The notes: a model not told the origin generated them from the letters alone. Positions 14,900-22,520 are shown, counted from the stretch's first letter. The stretch: DNA of 26,080 bases from Marinimicrococcus sp033875255 (GCA_033875255.1 JAWZSN010000040.1:1-26080); one strand, 5' to 3'. Made by a program: numbers and translations.

Positions 14900-15598
14900 A
14901 TGACCACCGCTCACCGCATCCTGATCGTCGACGACGACGCCGCCTTCAGGCGCGAGCTGGCGGAGCAGCTGACGCTCCACGAGGGATTCCAGATCGAGGA
15001 GGCGGCCTCGGCGCGCGAGGCGCTGGAGACCGCCAAGAGCCAGCTGTTCGACGCGCTGATCCTCGACGTGGGCCTCCCCGACATCGACGGGCGCGACCTG
15101 TGCCGGCTGCTGCGCAAGCAGGGGGTCAAGGCGCCGATCTTGATGCTGACGGCGCACGACACCGACGCCGACACCATTCTCGGCCTCGACAGCGGCGCCA
15201 ACGACTACATCCCCAAGCCGGTGCGTCTGGGCGTCCTGATGGCACGCCTGCGGGCCCAGCTGCGCCAGTTCGAGCTGAGCGACGATGCGACCTTCCAGAT
15301 CGGTCCCTACAGTTTCCGTCCCGCCGCCAAGATGCTTCTCCTCGGCAACAGGAAGGTCCATCTGACGGAGAAGGAGACGGCGATCCTCAAATATCTCTAC
15401 CGCGTGGGCGACCGGGCGGTCTCGCGGGAGGTGCTGCTCGACGAGGTGTGGGGCTACAATGCCGGGGTAACGACGCACACCCTGGAGACCCACATCTATC
15501 GTCTGCGCCAGAAGATCGAGCCGCAGGAGGGCGAGAACCGCCTGCTGGTGACGGAGCCGGGCGGCTACCGTCTGGTGCGGACCGCCGCCGGCGGCTGA
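14900..15598 (+). CDS. OmpR/PhoB-type response regulator
   Basis: The protein has 232 residues from the ATG at 14900, which has AAGGG four bases upstream. A longer frame to 14819 is open but starts in poor sequence. The receiver domain shows the acidic pocket DDD (11-13), phospho-acceptor Asp56 (LILDVGLPDIDG), Thr84 (LMLTAHD) and Lys106 (YIPKPV). The C-terminal winged-helix domain reads LTEKETAILKYL, VSREVLLDEVWGY, THTLETHIYRLRQKIE and GGYRL. It should bind DNA when phosphorylated. No histidine kinase gene adjoins it, so the partner is unknown. It is divergent from alg8, and its position makes regulation of the polysaccharide pair possible but unproven. Confidence 0.92.
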   Translation: MTTAHRILIVDDDAAFRRELAEQLTLHEGFQIEEAASAREALETAKSQLFDALILDVGLPDIDGRDLCRLLRKQGVKAPILMLTAHDTDADTILGLDSGANDYIPKPVRLGVLMARLRAQLRQFELSDDATFQIGPYSFRPAAKMLLLGNRKVHLTEKETAILKYLYRVGDRAVSREVLLDEVWGYNAGVTTHTLETHIYRLRQKIEPQEGENRLLVTEPGGYRLVRTAAGG

Positions 15599-15619
15599 GC
15601 GTCGGCGGCCGGATCGCGA

Positions 15620-15799
15620 TCAGGCGGCGTGGTGCAGCTCGCCAGCGGGCGGTGCTGCCTGGAGGATCTTGCGGACCTTCGCGCTCTCGGGCGCGCTGTC
15701 CCGGTCGAGCACGCCCTGCCGGTAGGACAGGCGGCCATAGAGCAGGAAGGCGACGAAGAAGGCCGAGACAAGGGCGACGTCGAGGAGGTCCATCGTCAT
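15620..15799 (-). CDS. Small single-pass membrane protein of unknown function (59 aa)
   Basis: The frame from the ATG at 15799 gives MTMDLLDVALVSAFFVAFLL and then YGRLSYRQGVLDRDSAPESAKVRKI, ending in a short tail. One membrane helix (about 5-21) is followed by a charged cytoplasmic or periplasmic tail. A longer in-frame start at 15901 adds a basic, unconvincing N-terminus. No strong Shine-Dalgarno is visible before either ATG. The gene is convergent with the response regulator. I recognise no family; the helix-plus-charged-tail layout suits a small accessory membrane subunit. Confidence 0.5.
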   Translation of the reverse strand: MTMDLLDVALVSAFFVAFLLYGRLSYRQGVLDRDSAPESAKVRKILQAAPPAGELHHAA

Positions 15800-16068
15800 T
15801 CTTTCGGGCTTGGGATTGCCCTGCGACACACCGAGAGGCTTGCGGCGCTGCCCCGTGGGGCGAGACGCTCTGTTTCTTGCCGTGTGACGCATGGCTAGCA
15901 CGCCGCTCCCCTCACTCCAAGATTGAATTTTTTCCCCGCAATATCGCGCATGGCGCTAGTTGCTCGAACGCCGCGGCATCGGGGTTGGCGGGCCTCGCGG
16001 CTGCAGCTAGGGTGCAAGACTCGGGAAAAGAGCTCCCCGTCGTCGGGGAAGGCCGGGGAGAGCGCAGG

Positions 16069-16398
16069 ATGTGCCGTGTCTATGCCGGAACCGATCCGAA
16101 GGAATACGAGCCGGTGACCCGCTCGGTCCGCCTGCACGGCGCGGTCACCAGCATTCGCCTCGAGGAGCATTTCTGGAAGGTGCTGGACGAGATGAGCCGG
16201 CGCGAGGGAATGCCGACGCCGCGCTTTCTCTGCACGCTCTACGACGAGGTCCAGGAGCTGCACGGCGAGGTGCGCAACTTCGCCTCCTTCCTGCGGGTCG
16301 CCTGCACGATCTTCCTCGAGCAGGGCCAGATGGACGCGCCGGACGGTGAGGCGGCGCGGCAGGCCGGGACCCGGCCGGGTGCGATTCGCTACGCGTAG
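16069..16398 (+). CDS. Ribbon-helix-helix domain protein, candidate regulator of the amine operon
   Basis: The 109-residue protein starts MCRVYAGTDPKEYEPVTRSV. It then shows RLHGAVTSIRLEEHFWKVLD and EMSRREGMPTPRFLCTLYDEV, with VACTIFLEQG near the end. This strand-helix-helix pattern matches the RHH_4-type family common in alphaproteobacteria; TSIRLEEHFW supplies the strand that would enter DNA and the first helix. GGGGAG and AGG lie just upstream of the ATG at 16069. It is read in the same direction as mauB, 120 bp ahead, and a perfect palindrome overlaps its stop codon. RHH dimers bind short palindromes, so it may regulate the downstream genes, but that is inferred from position only. Confidence 0.8.
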   Translation: MCRVYAGTDPKEYEPVTRSVRLHGAVTSIRLEEHFWKVLDEMSRREGMPTPRFLCTLYDEVQELHGEVRNFASFLRVACTIFLEQGQMDAPDGEAARQAGTRPGAIRYA

Positions 16399-16412
16399 TA
16401 GCGTTCTACTAC
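16395..16412. promoter_or_regulatory. Palindromic operator-like site upstream of mauB
   Basis: GTAGTAGCGTTCTACTAC is a perfect 7+7 bp inverted repeat around four bases. It begins at the last codons of the RHH gene and ends 106 bp before mauB. A second site with the same spacing and nearly the same arms is at 21315-21332, in front of the multicopper oxidase and VOC genes. The shared pattern is GTAGTAG-N4-(C/A)TACTAC. The short dyad and the adjoining RHH gene suit binding by an RHH-type or similar dimeric repressor. The 7-bp stem has no T-run, so it is not a good terminator. Confidence 0.6.
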
Positions 16413-16518
16413 CACGCCGGCCGCATGCCGCCCTATGGCTTGAGCAGGCACCGGGGCGGCGGCGCGCCGATGCCAGGTTGGTGGCCGCGCCAGCGGCAAA
16501 GGGGGAGGCCAAAAAGCC

Positions 16519-17688
16519 GTGCGCACGCGTCACATGTTCGCCCTTCTCGCAGGCACCGCGCTCGCACTCGGGTTGCAGCCGGCCGCGGCACAGGTCGTGG
16601 AGGGTGCGAAGCTAGGCACCGAGGAGCCGCATACCACGATCACGCTGGGCGAGCCGGACCCGCACTGGGTCTATGTGGTCGACCCGGTGTTCCCGCACCT
16701 GATCGCGTCCAAGGTCTACGTGGTGGACGGCGACACCCAGGAATATCTGGGCATGTTCAACACCGGCTACGTGCCCAACATCGTGCTCGCCCACGACAAG
16801 AGCGGGATCTTCACCACCGAGACCTACTGGTCGCGTGGCGCCCGCGGCGAGCGCACCGACGTGGTCACCTTCTACGACCCCAAGACCCTCTCGCCGACAG
16901 ATGAGGTCGTGCTGCCCAACGGCCGCTTCCTCGTGGTGCCCAAGAAGCAGGACGCCGACCTCTCGACCGACGGCCGCTATCTCTTCTCCTTCAACATGGA
17001 TCCGTCGATGGCGGTGAGCGTCGTCGACGTGAAGGAGAAGAGGCACGTCGCCGACATCGACCTTCCCGGCTGCTCGCTGGTCTTTCCGACCGGCCCGAAG
17101 AGCTTCGTCTCGTTGTGCCCCGACGGCTCGTTCGCCTCGGTGAGCTTCGACGAGAGCGGCGAGGCGGAGGTCGAGGAGGGCCAGCCCTTCTTCGACGGCG
17201 AGAACGATCCGGTGTTCGAGCATCCGGCCATGCACCGGCCGAGCGGCCAGGCGTTCTTCGTCTCCTACGAGGGGCAGGTCTTCCCGGTCGAGCTCAAGGA
17301 CGGCGCCGCCACCCACGGCGAGAGCTGGTCTCTCCTCGGCGAGGCCGACAAGAGCGAGGCGTGGCGGCCCGGCGGCTGGCAGCTCGCCAGCTTCCACGCC
17401 GCTACCAACCGGCTTTTCGTGCTGATGCACCAGGGCGGCAAGTGGACCCACAAGCATGCCGGTGCCGAGGTCTGGGTGTACGACACGGAGAAGCGCGAGC
17501 GCATCGCGCGAGTGCCGCTCGAGGAGCACGCCATCTCGGTGGCGGTGACCCAGGACGACGAGCCGCTGCTGTTCACGCTGAGCGAGGCCGCCTCGATGTC
17601 GGTCTTCGACGCGACCAGCTTCGAGCACAAGGGCGACCGCGGCAGCCTCGGTGATTCGCCCTTCCTGCTGCACGTCTTTGGCGAGTAG
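16519..17688 (+). CDS. mauB: Methylamine/aromatic amine dehydrogenase large (beta-propeller) subunit
   Basis: This is the heavy subunit of a TTQ-dependent amine dehydrogenase, periplasmic partner of the MauA light chain, which oxidises primary amines to aldehyde and ammonia. The 389-residue protein starts at GTG 16519, preceded by GGGGGAGG with 10-base spacing. A signal peptide (FALLAGTALALGLQPAAAQ) ends near residue 24. The mature part has beta-propeller repeats and family blocks such as HWVYVVDPVFPHLIASKVYV, EYLGMFNTGYVPNI, ETYWSRGARGERTDVV, WRPGGWQL and MHQGGKWTHKHAGAEVWVYD. Length matches MauB/AauB. Whether the substrate is methylamine or an aromatic amine cannot be told from this. It is the first gene of the BEDA-cytochrome operon; the mauE start follows after 4 nt. 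Confidence 0.93.
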   Translation: MRTRHMFALLAGTALALGLQPAAAQVVEGAKLGTEEPHTTITLGEPDPHWVYVVDPVFPHLIASKVYVVDGDTQEYLGMFNTGYVPNIVLAHDKSGIFTTETYWSRGARGERTDVVTFYDPKTLSPTDEVVLPNGRFLVVPKKQDADLSTDGRYLFSFNMDPSMAVSVVDVKEKRHVADIDLPGCSLVFPTGPKSFVSLCPDGSFASVSFDESGEAEVEEGQPFFDGENDPVFEHPAMHRPSGQAFFVSYEGQVFPVELKDGAATHGESWSLLGEADKSEAWRPGGWQLASFHAATNRLFVLMHQGGKWTHKHAGAEVWVYDTEKRERIARVPLEEHAISVAVTQDDEPLLFTLSEAASMSVFDATSFEHKGDRGSLGDSPFLLHVFGE

Positions 17689-17692
17689 CGCC

Positions 17693-18232
17693 ATGCTCGA
17701 GGATCCGGCCCTGCTGTGGACCGCCCGGCTCTCGCTGGCCGGCATCTTCGGCGCGGCGGCTGTGACCAAGCTCGCCGCTCTCGAGCCGTTCGCCGGGGTC
17801 GTGCGCAACTACCGGCTGCTGCCCGAGGCGGCGGTGCGCCCGGTGGCGCTGGGCCTGCCGGTGCTCGAGCTGCTGCTGGCAGCGGGCCTCCTCGTGCCGG
17901 CCACCAGCCGGGCAGCCGCCGGCGGCATCACTGTCCTGCTGCTCGCCTTCGCAGCCGCCATGGCGGTCAATATCCGCCGCGGCCGCGTGAGCATCGATTG
18001 CGGCTGCTTCATGACGGTGCTGCGCCAGCGGCTGAGCTGGGGCCTCGTGGTGCGCAACCTGCTGCTGGTGCTGCTGGCCCTGCCGCTGATCCTGGCGGGC
18101 GGCCCGGCACGCGGCCTCTTGTGGATCGACATGATGACCATCGCCGCTGCCGCCGGCAGCCTGCTGCTCGCCTATGCGGCGGCCACCAGGCTCTACGGGA
18201 CGGCGCCGGTCGAGAGCGCGGGACGGGTTTGA
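17693..18232 (+). CDS. mauE: MauE, integral membrane protein for TTQ amine dehydrogenase biogenesis
   Basis: The 179-residue protein begins MLEDPALLWTARLSLAGIFG. It has a DoxX-like four-helix layout, with hydrophobic segments at about 8-25, 46-63, 72-92 and 118-140, and a further one near the end. The loop carries a conserved CGCF motif (SIDCGCFMTVLRQRLSW). MauE is needed with MauD to form the six disulfides and stable light chain of the dehydrogenase, probably by passing electrons to or from the thioredoxin-like MauD in the periplasm. The start is 4 nt after mauB and the stop is 1 nt before mauD, so it is translated as part of the operon. Confidence 0.9.
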   Translation: MLEDPALLWTARLSLAGIFGAAAVTKLAALEPFAGVVRNYRLLPEAAVRPVALGLPVLELLLAAGLLVPATSRAAAGGITVLLLAFAAAMAVNIRRGRVSIDCGCFMTVLRQRLSWGLVVRNLLLVLLALPLILAGGPARGLLWIDMMTIAAAAGSLLLAYAAATRLYGTAPVESAGRV

Positions 18233-18233
18233 C

Positions 18234-18845
18234 ATGCTCGAAGCGGTGATCGTTTCCCAGCTGATCCTCTGGCTGGCCGTGCTGGGCCTGGCAGCGACCG
18301 TGTTCGCGCTGGCCCGTCAGATCGGCGTGCTGCACGAGCGGGTGGCACCGGTGGGCGCCCTCATCACCCAGAACACCGCCGAGATCGGCGAGGCCGCGCA
18401 GAGCTTCGAGGTGCTCGACCTCGCCGGCCGCAAGATCCAGGTCGGCGGGCGCCCGAAGAACGGCCGCAGCCAGTTCCTGCTGTTCGTCTCGCCCTCCTGT
18501 CCGGTCTGCAAGAAGCTTTTGGGCGTGGCGCGCTCCTTCGCCCGGGCCGAGCGCACCGCGCTCGATCTCGTGCTGGTCGGCGACGGCGACCGGGTGGAGC
18601 ACGAGGCGCTGGTCAAGGAGCATGGGCTCGAGGGCATGCCGCTGGTGATCTCGCCGGTGGTCGGTATGACCTACGGGATCGGCAAGCTGCCCTACGCGAT
18701 GCTGATCGACGCCGAGGGCGTGGTGCGCTCGAAGGGTCTGGTCAACAGCCGCGAGCATCTGGAAAGCCTGCTGACGGCGCAGGAATCGGGGTTCGCCTCG
18801 ATCCAGGATTTCATGGAGAGCAAGTCGCGGGGCGCCGCGGCCTGA
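18234..18845 (+). CDS. mauD: MauD, thioredoxin-like disulfide protein for amine dehydrogenase maturation
   Basis: The 203-residue protein has an N-terminal membrane anchor (about 5-25, VSQLILWLAVLGLAATVFAL) and a periplasmic thioredoxin-like domain. The redox motif is CPVC at residues 89-92 (FVSPSCPVCKK), and a cis-Pro loop is in GKLPYAMLID. In the known mau systems MauD isomerises or forms the light-chain disulfides, and light chain is unstable without it. It is directly behind mauE (1 nt) and 49 bp before mauA. It matches the family in length and motif order. Confidence 0.92.
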   Translation: MLEAVIVSQLILWLAVLGLAATVFALARQIGVLHERVAPVGALITQNTAEIGEAAQSFEVLDLAGRKIQVGGRPKNGRSQFLLFVSPSCPVCKKLLGVARSFARAERTALDLVLVGDGDRVEHEALVKEHGLEGMPLVISPVVGMTYGIGKLPYAMLIDAEGVVRSKGLVNSREHLESLLTAQESGFASIQDFMESKSRGAAA

Positions 18846-18894
18846 CGGCCGCCGCCTGCCGCCAGGCGCGGGAACCGACGGGGAGGATGGGACG

Positions 18895-19425
18895 ATGATC
18901 GGTAAGGGCCTCGATCGGCTCGTCGAGGGCATGAGCCGGAGGATCGCGCAGCGAAGCTCGCGCCGCAGCTTCGTCTCGCGGCTCGGCATGGCGGTGGCGG
19001 GCGGCGTGGCGCTGCCGATCCTGCCGGTCGACCGGCGCGGCCAGATCAAGATGGCGCATGCCGAGGAGTTCGCGAAGACGGCGCAGACCACCGACAAGAC
19101 CGCCTGCAACTACTGGCGCTACTGCTCGAGCGACGGCTATCTGTGCAGCTGCTGCGGCGGCACCTACAACCAGTGCCCGCCCGGCTCCCAGCCCTCGCCC
19201 ACCTCCTGGGTCGGCACCTGCATCAATCCCGACGACGGGCAGGCCTACCTGATCGCCTACCGCGACTGCTGCGGCAAGGACAGCTGCGGCCAGTGCGCCT
19301 GCCTCGGCCTCGAGGGCGAGTACCCCGTCTACCGCTCGGAGCTGAACAACGACATCATCTGGTGCTTCGGCGCGCCGACGATGGTCTATCACTGCTCGAG
19401 CGCGGTGCTGATCGGCAAGGCGTGA
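18895..19425 (+). CDS. mauA: TTQ amine dehydrogenase small subunit (light chain)
   Basis: The light chain carries the tryptophan-tryptophylquinone cofactor made from two of its own Trp residues. The 176-residue precursor has a Tat-type leader (SSRRSFVSRLGMAVAGG), usual for MauA, because the protein is folded before export or needs the long leader. Aligning by memory to Paracoccus MauA puts the TTQ tryptophans at W105 (SWVGTC) and W156 (NDIIWCFGA) with exactly the expected separation. The catalytic Asp is D124 (YRDCC), and the Cys network is complete (CNYWRYC, LCSCCGG, DCCGKDSCGQCAC). The residue after the last Cys (YHCSS) is Ser where I recall a conserved Thr, a minor oddity. The GTGA overlap shows coupling to the cytochrome gene. 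Confidence 0.95.
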   Translation: MIGKGLDRLVEGMSRRIAQRSSRRSFVSRLGMAVAGGVALPILPVDRRGQIKMAHAEEFAKTAQTTDKTACNYWRYCSSDGYLCSCCGGTYNQCPPGSQPSPTSWVGTCINPDDGQAYLIAYRDCCGKDSCGQCACLGLEGEYPVYRSELNNDIIWCFGAPTMVYHCSSAVLIGKA

Positions 19426-19928
19426 GCAGGCGGCTTCTCTCTCCCCTGCTGGCCATGGCGGCGGCGCTGGCATGGCCGGCGGCCGCCGCCGATCCGGAGC
19501 TCGCGGCACCGGTCAAGGCCTATGAGGGGGCCGAGCTCGACTTCACCTTGCGCTGCAAGGGCTGCCACGGCTTCGAGGGCCAGGGCACGGAGGGCCACGT
19601 CCCGCGGCTGAAGGGCTTCGTCGGACTCTATACCCACCTGCCCGGAGGGCGCGAGTTCCTGCTGCGGGTGCCGGGCGTGGCCCGCAGCCGGCTCGACGAC
19701 GAGCGGCTGGCGGCGGTGCTCAACTGGATGATCGCGACCTACGGTCCCGAGCCTGCGCCGGGCTTCGCGCCGTTCACGCCCGAGGAGGTGGCGCAGGCTC
19801 GCGTCACCCCTTTCCCCGACCCGCTGGCGCGGCGCGCCCGGCTGGTCGCCGAGCTTCACGAGCGCGGCATTCTCCCGGCCGCGGATGACGGCATGGGCGT
19901 CTCGGCCGAGGCCCGCGCCGCCCGCTGA
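19422..19928 (+). CDS. Periplasmic monoheme c-type cytochrome, probable electron acceptor of the amine dehydrogenase
   Basis: The start is GTG 19422, overlapping the mauA stop as GTGA, and gives 168 residues. A signal peptide runs to about residue 23 (LLSPLLAMAAALAWPAAAAD), and the heme-binding CKGCH is at 45-49, followed by a class I-type fold. LNWMIATYG holds a likely Met axial ligand. The C-terminal 50 residues are charged, Ala/Arg-rich and of unknown role. In Paracoccus, amicyanin (mauC) takes electrons from MADH; here no amicyanin gene is present and this cytochrome occupies the equivalent place in the operon. It ends 3 bp from the end of the convergent multicopper oxidase gene. Confidence 0.88.
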   Translation: MSRRLLSPLLAMAAALAWPAAAADPELAAPVKAYEGAELDFTLRCKGCHGFEGQGTEGHVPRLKGFVGLYTHLPGGREFLLRVPGVARSRLDDERLAAVLNWMIATYGPEPAPGFAPFTPEEVAQARVTPFPDPLARRARLVAELHERGILPAADDGMGVSAEARAAR

Positions 19929-19931
19929 GGC

Positions 19932-21257
19932 TCAGGCCACCACCTCGATATGCGCCATCATGCCGGTGTCGGCGTGCTCGGCGATGTGGCAGTGGTACAT
20001 GCTGCGCCCGGCAAAGCCGGTGAACGGCACGGCGATGTCCACCCGCTCGCCCGGCCTCAGATTGATGGTGTCGAGCCACGCCCGGAACGGCGGCGCCTTG
20101 CCGTTGCGGGCGAGGACCTGGAAGTACCAGGTGTGCAGGTGGAAGACGTGGTCCATCGTGTCGACGTTGCGGATCTCCCAGACCTCCATCTCGCCCAGCC
20201 CTGTCTGCACCTGGGCGGTGCCGCAACCGGCTCCCTTGTGGCCCATGTAGGACATCGCCATCACCACCTCGCGGCAGCGCGCCGCCTGCGCCGGATCGAG
20301 CACCGGCACCGGCACCAGCCCGCCCGGCAGCTCGGGCCGGGCCCGGTCTGCGGGCGGCAGCAGCGTGGCGATGGCGGTCGGCACGGAGGGCGAGCGCATG
20401 GCGACCCGGTTGTAGGGCCGCAGCACCAGCCGTGCGGGCTCACCCGCCTCGAGCGGCACGAGAATGTCGGCGCGCCCCGCCGGCGGCACCAGCAGGCTGG
20501 TCATGGGCTGCGGCCGCTCGAGAAAATGCCCGTCCAGGGCCACCAGATGGAACGGCCGGCCATCCTCCAGCGCCAGCCTCGCATAGCGGGCGTTGCAGGC
20601 ATTGATGACCCGCAGCCGCGGCCGCAGGCTCGGCGCCTCCAATTGCGGGTCGAGCCGGCCGTTGACGAAGATGTCGGCGCCCTCCTTGCCGCGCGACCAT
20701 TCCCCCCGCCCATGCCGCGCCGGCAGCCCGTCGGCAAGCTCGAGATCCTTGATGAACAGCACCAGCTCGCCGCAGTCGGCCAGCGGCTGCTCCCGATCGA
20801 GCGGATGCTCGACGATCAGCGGCCCGGCCAGTCCGCGCCACAGCTGGGCCGCCTGGCTGCGGTGCGGGTGCGGGTGGTACCAGTAGGTCCCGCCCTGGCC
20901 CGGCGGTATCGCCACCTCGTAATCGGCGGTCTGGCCCGGCTCGACCACCCGGAACGGATTGTCGGCCCGGCCTTCGGGCGAGACGTGCAGGCCGTGGAAA
21001 TGGAGGTTGGTGGGCTCGTCCAGGCCGTTCACGAGGTCCAGCCGCAGGCCCTCGCCCTCGCGCAGCCGCAGCAGCGGCCCCGGGAACGTGCCGTCATAGG
21101 CCCACAAGCGGGCAGCACCGCCGTCGAGCTCCACCGCTGCGGGCGCGGCGAGCAGGCGGCGTGGGGCCGGCCCGGCCTCCGGCACCGCCGGTGCCAGCGG
21201 CAGGGTCGCGAGGCCGGTGCCAAGGGCGAGAAAGCGGCGGCGATCGAGTAGGTGCAT
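19932..21257 (-). CDS. Tat-exported multicopper oxidase
   Basis: The 441-residue protein begins MHLLDRRRFLALGTGLATLP, a twin-arginine leader, so it is exported folded. All four copper-binding motifs are present: HFHG (86-89), YHPHPH (127-132), HVFHLH (370-375) and YHCHIAEHADTGM (421-433). The last provides type 1 copper Cys423, His428 and the axial Met433. It oxidises a reduced substrate or metal ion and passes electrons to O2. It could be a laccase/bilirubin-oxidase or cuprous-oxidase-like enzyme; a Met-rich copper-resistance segment is not evident. It is convergent with the cytochrome (3-bp gap), and its promoter region holds the second GTAGTAG palindrome, tying it to the amine operon. Confidence 0.92.
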   Translation of the reverse strand: MHLLDRRRFLALGTGLATLPLAPAVPEAGPAPRRLLAAPAAVELDGGAARLWAYDGTFPGPLLRLREGEGLRLDLVNGLDEPTNLHFHGLHVSPEGRADNPFRVVEPGQTADYEVAIPPGQGGTYWYHPHPHRSQAAQLWRGLAGPLIVEHPLDREQPLADCGELVLFIKDLELADGLPARHGRGEWSRGKEGADIFVNGRLDPQLEAPSLRPRLRVINACNARYARLALEDGRPFHLVALDGHFLERPQPMTSLLVPPAGRADILVPLEAGEPARLVLRPYNRVAMRSPSVPTAIATLLPPADRARPELPGGLVPVPVLDPAQAARCREVVMAMSYMGHKGAGCGTAQVQTGLGEMEVWEIRNVDTMDHVFHLHTWYFQVLARNGKAPPFRAWLDTINLRPGERVDIAVPFTGFAGRSMYHCHIAEHADTGMMAHIEVVA

Positions 21258-21314
21258 GAAACCGGCCTGTGGGGGGATGCTGGAGAAAGCCTAGCGGGCG
21301 ATGGAAAGCCACCG

Positions 21315-21332
21315 GTAGTAGGTCGATACTAC
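21315..21332. promoter_or_regulatory. Palindromic operator-like site between the oxidase and VOC genes
   Basis: GTAGTAGGTCGATACTAC keeps the 7-4-7 geometry of the site before mauB, with one arm position changed (A for C). Read with its flanking G and C, the outer arms GGTAGT/ACTACC also pair perfectly. It is 57 bp from the oxidase ATG and 68 bp from the VOC ATG, in a divergent promoter region, so it could serve both. The recurrence only at these two places in the window is the main support. Confidence 0.6.
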
Positions 21333-21400
21333 CCGAGGCTGCCGCGGGCGGCCTAGAGAGGCGCGGCCCGCTGCGTCCATTCAGCCGAGGAGAGACAGCC

Positions 21401-21796
21401 ATGGCCAAAGCCATCCACATGATGGTCCGGGTCCTCGACCTGGACCTGTCCATCGACTTCTATCGCAAGGCGTTCGGCCTCGAGGTCGCCGACCGGTTCG
21501 ACTTCGACGGCTTCACCCTGGTCTATCTGCGCAACGAGGAGGCCGACTTCGAGGTCGAGCTGACCCTCAACAAGGGCCGCACCGAGCCCTACGGCCACGG
21601 CGACGGCTACGGCCACGTCGCGTTCGCCGTCGAGGACCTCGAAGCCGAGCACGCCCGCTTCAAGAGCGCGGGGCTGAGCCCGGCCGACATCAAGGAGTTC
21701 CACCGCGAGGGCGCGCTCATGGCGAAGTTCTTCTTCGTCCAGGACCCGGACGGCTACAAGATCGAGGTCCTGCAGAAGCACGGCCGCTACCGCTAG
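21401..21796 (+). CDS. VOC-superfamily protein, glyoxalase I (lactoylglutathione lyase)-like
   Basis: The start at ATG 21401 follows GAGGAGAG at good spacing and gives 131 residues. The two beta-alpha-beta-beta-beta modules carry the glyoxalase I metal ligands His6 (AIHMMVRV), Glu53 (EVELTLN), His72 (GYGHVAFAV) and Glu122 (YKIEVLQ). That fits a glyoxalase-type enzyme acting on a hemithioacetal of methylglyoxal and glutathione, although related VOC enzymes act on other substrates. It is divergent from the multicopper oxidase and shares the palindrome region with it. I have not verified it is specific to methylglyoxal. Confidence 0.88.
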   Translation: MAKAIHMMVRVLDLDLSIDFYRKAFGLEVADRFDFDGFTLVYLRNEEADFEVELTLNKGRTEPYGHGDGYGHVAFAVEDLEAEHARFKSAGLSPADIKEFHREGALMAKFFFVQDPDGYKIEVLQKHGRYR

Positions 21797-21989
21797 AGCG
21801 CTTCCCGGGCGGGGTCTCGGGCGCTGGCGGGACTCCGCGGAGGAGCGCTGCGCGCGGCTTTCGTTCTCCTTTTTCCTGTCGGTTGGCGGCGGTGGGCGTT
21901 GGCCGGAGCCTCGTGACCCGCCTGCCGGGCGCCGCCGGCAAGCCAGAGAGAAAGCGGAAGCCGGCCGGGAGCATGCCCTTGCAGCAGCT

Positions 21990-22520
21990 CTAGGCGCTCT
22001 CCGGCGCCGCTGGCCGTGCCATGGCGCAGCGCCGCCCCGGCTCGTGGCCCGCCGCGAGCTCGGCGGCGAGCCGGGCCCTGAGCCCCGGGCCCAGCGCTGC
22101 CGGATCGAGCTCGACGAAGCCGCGGCGGGCGTAGAACGGCGCGTTCCACGGCACGTCGCGGAAGGTGGTGAGGGTCACGCCCGCCATTCCCTCCCGTGCG
22201 GCGTGGGCCACGGCCTCGTCGAGAAGGGCGCTGCCCAGCCCGCGGCCCTGATGCTCGAGGGCGACCGACAGCTCGATCACGAAGAGCGCGCCGTCCAGCT
22301 CGCACGCGGCGAGGAACCCTGCCGGACGGTCGCCGCGATCGGGCGCCACCCACAAGGTGCCGCGGCCCAGGGCCGCCCTCAGGACGTAGGCGGGCAGCGT
22401 GCCGGCTTCCACCACCCAGCCAAGCCCGACCTCGCGGAACCGCTCCGCCGCCGAGAGCTCCACGTCGGCAAGGCGCTCCAGCTCGCGGGCCTGCGCCAGC
22501 CGGATGCGAGGCGGGCTCAT
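21990..22520 (-). CDS. GNAT-family N-acetyltransferase
   Basis: The 176-residue protein has a GNAT fold. The acetyl-CoA site is EHQGRGLGSALLDEAVAHAA (Q/RxxGxG/A motif), preceded by the beta strand ALFVIELSV and followed by VTLTTFRDVPWNAPFYARRG, FV, an arrangement typical of small GNATs. The substrate is unknown. It starts (ATG 22520) 7 bp after the panE-like stop and is read in the same direction, so the two are probably one transcript. A C-terminal Ala/Arg-rich tail ends the protein. Confidence 0.88.
   Translation of the reverse strand: MSPPRIRLAQARELERLADVELSAAERFREVGLGWVVEAGTLPAYVLRAALGRGTLWVAPDRGDRPAGFLAACELDGALFVIELSVALEHQGRGLGSALLDEAVAHAAREGMAGVTLTTFRDVPWNAPFYARRGFVELDPAALGPGLRARLAAELAAGHEPGRRCAMARPAAPESA

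Noticed and set aside
19950..21251. A 433-codon plus-strand frame opposite the multicopper oxidase
   Set aside because: The minus strand has all four copper motifs and a Tat leader; the plus frame has none.
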